Positions 59,807 through 64,000 of a DNA stretch of 64,000 bases are shown here, piece by piece (the stretch's first letter is position 1; each line of letters starts with the position of its first letter). Source of the DNA: Corynebacterium poyangense (GTDB lineage Bacteria; Actinomycetota; Actinomycetes; Mycobacteriales; Mycobacteriaceae). A program made the position numbers and the translations under genes. The notes beneath the pieces were generated by a model. It did not search any database. It was not told the DNA's origin and saw only the letters and a list, made by a program, of their open reading frames with translations. Where the stretch lies: contig NZ_CP046884.1 in NCBI RefSeq assembly GCF_014522205.1, forward strand, positions 2,108,001-2,172,000, written 5' to 3'.

Positions 59807-60048
59807 TACTTCACCTCAACATCCACGATCTCAAAATCCTCAATAACGGTGTTCGCCAATAAGGTTTCCGCGATCTTTTCCAGTTGCATCGTGGTCACTG
59901 TCTCATCTACCTCGAGCTCAAAGCGTTTGCCTTGGCGAACATCGCTTACTCCAGATACTCCAATGCGTCCCAGGGCGCGGACCACGGCTTGCCCTTGAGG
60001 ATCCAGAATTTCAGCCTTTGGCATCACGTTAACAACTACTCGGGCCAC
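59806..60048 (-). CDS. purS: Phosphoribosylformylglycinamidine synthase subunit PurS
   Basis: 80 residues, full length for the family: [35 protein letters not shown]. It bridges PurQ and PurL in the complex. First gene of purSQL. Confidence 0.96.
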   Translation of the reverse strand: MARVVVNVMPKAEILDPQGQAVVRALGRIGVSGVSDVRQGKRFELEVDETVTTMQLEKIAETLLANTVIEDFEIVDVEVK

Positions 60049-60184
60049 GTTTGGGTCTTCCTCTCCAACCGAATACTGTTGCCCTCACAGCTTAGCCGGA
60101 CACGGGTACATGCACGGAATGACGGTGCGCTAAAGATAAAGCTAAGCGACGTCAATCGACCTAAGGTCGGCGACGGCTAAGAGG

Positions 60185-60685
60185 TTAGTGTGCCTGCACG
60201 GGTGGTTCTGCTGACCACGGGAAACAGATCCACTGATCGGTACGGCGCCAAACATAATCCGGTTCCACCACCGACGCGGATTTCCCATAAAGCACCGCGC
60301 TGCGAACTTCACTAACGTCATCGCGCAATAAATTGAGCACCAAATCCAAGGTGCGGCCGGAATCAGCAACATCATCAACAACTAAAACCCGACGCTTCTT
60401 TAAGGAACCGGTATCTAAAAGCGGTTCCAAAAGCACCGGGTCAGGGAGGGTCTCATGAACATCGGTATAAAACTCCACGTTCATCGTGTCGCTGAGTTTC
60501 ACCCCCAGGGAATAACTCAACGCCCCTCCGGGGAGTAGCCCTCCCCGCGCAATCGGAATAATAATGTCCGGGAGATAGCCACTATCGGCAATCATCTGCG
60601 CTAGCTCACGCTGCGCCTGGCCAAAGCCTTCCCAAGTGAGGACTTCTTTTTCTTCCAGGTGAGAGGAATCCGCATGATAAGCCAT
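60185..60685 (-). CDS. Phosphoribosyltransferase (xanthine/hypoxanthine type)
   Basis: 166 residues, type I PRTase fold: LTWEGFGQAQRELAQMI, DIIIPIARGGLLPGGALSY and the PRPP loop VLVVDDVADSGRTL. YVWRRTDQWICFPW near the C-terminus is the base-binding end seen in Gpt-like purine phosphoribosyltransferases. It likely salvages a purine base with PRPP. Its place between purS and purC suits purine salvage, but the base is not certain. Confidence 0.82.
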   Translation of the reverse strand: MAYHADSSHLEEKEVLTWEGFGQAQRELAQMIADSGYLPDIIIPIARGGLLPGGALSYSLGVKLSDTMNVEFYTDVHETLPDPVLLEPLLDTGSLKKRRVLVVDDVADSGRTLDLVLNLLRDDVSEVRSAVLYGKSASVVEPDYVWRRTDQWICFPWSAEPPVQAH

Positions 60686-60713
60686 GATTGGATTCTACCC
60701 TTAGGAGATAGTC

Positions 60714-61607
60714 CTACACACAGCTACCAATCCAGTCAGCAAATTTCCGGCCAGAGATACGTTCATAGGCTTCGATATAACGCTCCCGGGTGGCCTCCAC
60801 AACAGATCCAGGCAGCGGCGGAGGCGGGGTACCGAGGCTTTGATCCCAATCCGCTTTGGCGCTTGTCAACCAGTTACGGACGTATTGTTTATCAAAGCTA
60901 GGTTGAACCTTTCCTTCTTCATAGCTATCGGCTGGCCAGTAGCGGGAAGAATCAGGAGTGAGAACTTCATCAGCGAGGACCAAAGTGCCGTCGGACTCAA
61001 CCCCAAATTCAAACTTGGTGTCCGCCAAAATAAGTCCTCGCTGCTCAGCCATCGCCGCAGCCTGAGAATAAATCGCCAAAGTTGCTGCTTTGAGTTCTTC
61101 AGCCCGTGACTCTCCAAGCTTGTCAACAACAGCCTCAAAGGGGACATTTTCATCGTGGTCACCGAACTCAGCCTTGGTCGCCGGGGTGAAAATAGGTTCC
61201 GGTAAACGGGATGCTTCTTTCAGACCGTCGGGCAGGGCAATCCCGCACACTGTTCCATGCTCCCGGTACTCTTTCAAACCTGAACCAGTAAGGTATCCCC
61301 TCGCCACGCACTCAAAGGGCAGCATATTGAGTTTCTTACACAGCAAAGCTCGGCCCAGGACCTCCTCCGGGATCCGGGGGTCATCAATAGGACCGGCCAG
61401 GTGGTTGGGGAAATCAATCTCTTCGAAAAAGTAAACACTCATGGCGGTCAAAATCCGCCCTTTATCTGGGATCTCTGAATCCAAGATGTAATCAAAAGCG
61501 GAAATACGGTCACTGACGACCATGAGGAGCGTTTCCTCATCGACCTGGTAAATTTCCCGAACTTTACCAGCTGAAATATGGGTGTAGTCAGATAGTTCCG
61601 GACGCAT
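60714..61607 (-). CDS. purC: SAICAR synthase
   Basis: 297 residues from ATG 61607 ([20 protein letters not shown]), the start and length I recall for C. glutamicum PurC; GTG 61634 would add nine residues. Motifs: [35 protein letters not shown] and [16 protein letters not shown]. It joins aspartate to CAIR with ATP. Confidence 0.96.
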   Translation of the reverse strand: MRPELSDYTHISAGKVREIYQVDEETLLMVVSDRISAFDYILDSEIPDKGRILTAMSVYFFEEIDFPNHLAGPIDDPRIPEEVLGRALLCKKLNMLPFECVARGYLTGSGLKEYREHGTVCGIALPDGLKEASRLPEPIFTPATKAEFGDHDENVPFEAVVDKLGESRAEELKAATLAIYSQAAAMAEQRGLILADTKFEFGVESDGTLVLADEVLTPDSSRYWPADSYEEGKVQPSFDKQYVRNWLTSAKADWDQSLGTPPPPLPGSVVEATRERYIEAYERISGRKFADWIGSCV

Positions 61608-61654
61608 GTTTTTGGAGTTTAGCTGGGTACCCACCCCACAACAATTGCCGGGGG

Positions 61655-63124
61655 TTAGAGGATGTCCCCAGGCTGGTAGCGGGCAGCGTCCGGATAGGTG
61701 TTCACCAAGTCCGCAATCCGCCGAAGAACCCGGTCAGTTTGAGACTCCGCAGCACCAATAAAAGCATGGCGATCGGCTAAGGCTTCCTGAAGATCAGAAG
61801 CACCCAGTGGAAGCCGCTCATCCGCCGCCAAACGCTCAACAAGATCCTGCTCAGCCCCGTTTTCGCGCATATTCAAGGCCACAGCAACAGCGTTTTCTTT
61901 AATAATTTCGTGGGCAGTTTCCCGCCCCACCCCGGCCCGAACCGCCGCCATCAAAATTCGGGTGGTAGCTAAGAACGGTAGATAGCGTTCCAGTTCCCGA
62001 TCAATCATGGCGGGGAAGGCACCAAATTCTGTTAGCACTGTGAGGAATGTCTCGAACATGCCGTCTAGGGTGAAGAATGCGTCCGGCAGGGCTACTCGGC
62101 GAATAACCGAACAGAACACGTCTCCTTCATTCCACTGCTGCCCAGACAGATCGGCCACCATGGTGAGGTAGCCGCGCAGAATCACTTGCATTCCGCCGAC
62201 ACGTTCACATGAACGAGCATTCATCTTATGCGGCATGGCTGAAGACCCCACCTGACCTTCTTTGAACCCTTCGGTGACGGTTTCATTTCCAGCCATTAAC
62301 CGGATAGTGGTGGCTAAGGAAGAGGGCCCTGCTCCTAGTTGAACTAGCGCGGAGATGACATCGAAATCCAAGGAACGTGGGTAGACCTGCCCCACGGAAT
62401 CCAGAATCCGGCTAAATCCCAGCTGGTCAGCGATAGCTCTTTCCAGACTGGCCAGGTGGGTTTGCTCTCCTCCCACCAGATCGAGCATGTCTTGGGAAGT
62501 TCCCATCGGCCCTTTGATACCTCGGAGGGGGTAGCGGCTGATGAGTTCTTCAATCCGGGACACGGCAATCAGCATTTCATCAGCTGCGCTAGCGAATCGC
62601 TTGCCTAGGGTGGTTGCTTGAGCAGCGACATTGTGGGAGCGCCCAGCCATCACGAGGGAACGGTACTGTTCAGCGCGTTCACCGAGGCGAGCTAGCACCG
62701 CCACTGACTTATCGCGGATCAACTTCAAAGAGCTCAGGATCTGGAGTTGCTCAACGTTTTCGGTCAGATCCCGCGACGTCATCCCCTTGTGGATGTGCTC
62801 ATACCCCGCCAAGTCATTGAATTCCTCAATCCGGGCTTTTACATCATGGCGGGTGATTTTTTCCCGCGCCGCAATGGATTCCACATCGACGTCATCAAGG
62901 ACCTTCTCATAAGCAGCAATAGCTTCTGCGGGGATATCGACTCCTAAGTCTTTTTGCACCCGCATGACCGCCAACCAGAGTTGCCGTTCCATCCGGATTT
63001 TCGCCTCCGGACTCCACAGGCGGGTCATGTCAGCGGAGGCATAACGAGAAGCTAAAACATTCTCGATCTTCTGCTTTTGAAGTTGGTCCACAGCTTGTTG
63101 GTTATTCGGATTCTTCTCAGCCAC
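61655..63124 (-). CDS. purB: Adenylosuccinate lyase
   Basis: 489 residues, GTG start with GAGGGC upstream. Fumarase/aspartase superfamily: [42 protein letters not shown] and the signature [15 protein letters not shown]. It cleaves SAICAR and adenylosuccinate, releasing fumarate. The length and sequence fit the longer actinobacterial type. It follows purD after four bases. Confidence 0.97.
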   Translation of the reverse strand: MAEKNPNNQQAVDQLQKQKIENVLASRYASADMTRLWSPEAKIRMERQLWLAVMRVQKDLGVDIPAEAIAAYEKVLDDVDVESIAAREKITRHDVKARIEEFNDLAGYEHIHKGMTSRDLTENVEQLQILSSLKLIRDKSVAVLARLGERAEQYRSLVMAGRSHNVAAQATTLGKRFASAADEMLIAVSRIEELISRYPLRGIKGPMGTSQDMLDLVGGEQTHLASLERAIADQLGFSRILDSVGQVYPRSLDFDVISALVQLGAGPSSLATTIRLMAGNETVTEGFKEGQVGSSAMPHKMNARSCERVGGMQVILRGYLTMVADLSGQQWNEGDVFCSVIRRVALPDAFFTLDGMFETFLTVLTEFGAFPAMIDRELERYLPFLATTRILMAAVRAGVGRETAHEIIKENAVAVALNMRENGAEQDLVERLAADERLPLGASDLQEALADRHAFIGAAESQTDRVLRRIADLVNTYPDAARYQPGDIL

Positions 63125-63128
63125 GCCC

Positions 63129-64000
63129 TCAATTATGGCATGTGATCCGGCCTTCCACCGCTGCTAAAGCAATATCCTTGCGATAATGCCCTCCAGCCAA
63201 GTGAATCTTTGTCAAAGCTTCATAGGCTTTGTCTCGTGCAGCGGAGAGATCTTCCGCCTGGGCCACGACATTAAGCACCCGCCCACCGTCGGAAATAAAC
63301 TTATTTTCGCTATTGAGCTTCGTACCGGCATGTAAAAGTTCGACGTCCCCCGCAGCTGCAACTTCATCTAGCCCATCAATCACATCACCTTTCTTCGGTG
63401 ACGCCGGATACCCCTGCGCAGCCAAAACCACGGTGATGGCACTTCCCTCCGCCCACTGAAGTGGGGGTAGTTCTGCTAACCGGGACTGGGCCACTGCGTT
63501 GAGGACCTCAGCCAACGGGGTGTTTAGTAACGCCAAAACTGCTTGGGTTTCTGGGTCGCCGAATCGACAGTTGAACTCTACGACGGCAGGGCCTTCTTTC
63601 CCCCAAGCTAACCCGGCATAAAGCAGACCAGAATAAGGGGTGCCACGTGCCACCATTTCCTTGGCGACGGGTTCGCACACCTCTTGGACTATTTGCTCTA
63701 CCCCGTTGTCTGGCAACCAGGGAACAGGCGCATAGGCACCCATCCCTCCCGTGTTGGGTCCTTGGTCGTTGTCATAGGCGCGTTTATGATCTTGAGCAGG
63801 TAATAGGGGGACAACGGTTTCCCCGTCGACGAGGCAAAATAGTGACACCTCTGGGCCATCAAGGTATGTTTCACACAGCACCGGATTTCCGGCGTCTAAG
63901 ACCGCCTGGGCATGGGCCTTGGCGGCATCGCGATCTTCAGTAACGACAACCCCTTTGCCAGCGGCTAAACCATCATCTTTCACCACCCACATGGGGCCAA
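63129..64000 (-). CDS. purD: Phosphoribosylamine--glycine ligase (partial, 5' end outside window)
   Basis: The C-terminal 290 or so residues of GAR synthetase. ATP-grasp domain begins in the window with [16 protein letters not shown], then [49 protein letters not shown] and the C-terminal domain ending VEGRITCHN. The N-terminal domain lies past base 64000. It precedes purB on the same transcript. Confidence 0.96.
   Translation of the reverse strand, partial: GPMWVVKDDGLAAGKGVVVTEDRDAAKAHAQAVLDAGNPVLCETYLDGPEVSLFCLVDGETVVPLLPAQDHKRAYDNDQGPNTGGMGAYAPVPWLPDNGVEQIVQEVCEPVAKEMVARGTPYSGLLYAGLAWGKEGPAVVEFNCRFGDPETQAVLALLNTPLAEVLNAVAQSRLAELPPLQWAEGSAITVVLAAQGYPASPKKGDVIDGLDEVAAAGDVELLHAGTKLNSENKFISDGGRVLNVVAQAEDLSAARDKAYEALTKIHLAGGHYRKDIALAAVEGRITCHN

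Overview
The window comes from a Corynebacterium chromosome of about mid-50s % G+C. The evidence is the gene content and order: ramA-cysK-cysE, actA, phoU facing pstSCAB, mshD next to pst, and purD-purB-purC-(PRT)-purS-purQ-purL then purF-purM. Supporting evidence is the mycothiol synthase, RamA, a 23S rRNA long enough to carry the actinobacterial helix-54a insertion, and motifs resembling known corynebacterial operators. I cannot name the species. I saw no phage, insertion sequence, integrase or CRISPR array. This is core chromosome plus a transport and metabolism block.

Layout. 1-2493: a MacB/LolD-type ABC exporter (permease cut by the window edge). 2705-8276: one rRNA operon on the minus strand (16S-23S-5S, no tRNA in the spacer). 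8277-12790: murA, ramA, then cysK and cysE (cysteine synthesis from serine) and a small acetyltransferase. 13328-13943: tRNA-Glu, two identical tRNA-Asp genes and tRNA-Phe. 14229-16958: a compact unit of an unusual ABC-class ATPase, an O6-alkylguanine-DNA alkyltransferase and a small membrane protein. 17049-22377: glpT-glpQ (glycerophosphodiester use) and a ferric-siderophore-type ABC importer with a DtxR-like box. 22398-31253: a secreted GH1 glycosidase, pntAB transhydrogenase, a MocR regulator with an EamA transporter, a CapA-like protein and tRNA-Lys.

31407-44667: actA (succinyl-CoA:acetate CoA-transferase), dusB, phoU, pstB-A-C-S, mshD, an LmeA-like protein, a lipid kinase-like protein, a nitrobindin-like protein, an aminodeoxychorismate-lyase-like enzyme and ygfZ. 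44948-64000: the purine genes purM, purF, purL, purQ, purS, purC, purB and purD (cut by the window edge), with a phosphoribosyltransferase among them. They are interspersed with dctA, oligopeptidase B, pabAB-pabC (folate precursor) and a PAQR/hemolysin-III membrane protein.

No large unknown defence or mobile system is visible. The items most worth a second look are cis-regulatory: a nested inverted repeat that runs into the pntA ribosome binding site, a perfect 10-bp inverted repeat in front of dctA, a palindrome in front of the PAQR gene, an inverted repeat in front of glpTQ, and McbR-, RamA- and DtxR-like sites where these regulators would be expected. Two enzyme-level oddities also stand out: MurA has Asp in place of the catalytic Cys, and Ogt has Gly instead of Pro before its acceptor Cys. 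The ATPase-Ogt-membrane-protein unit is the best candidate for an uncharacterised functional module.
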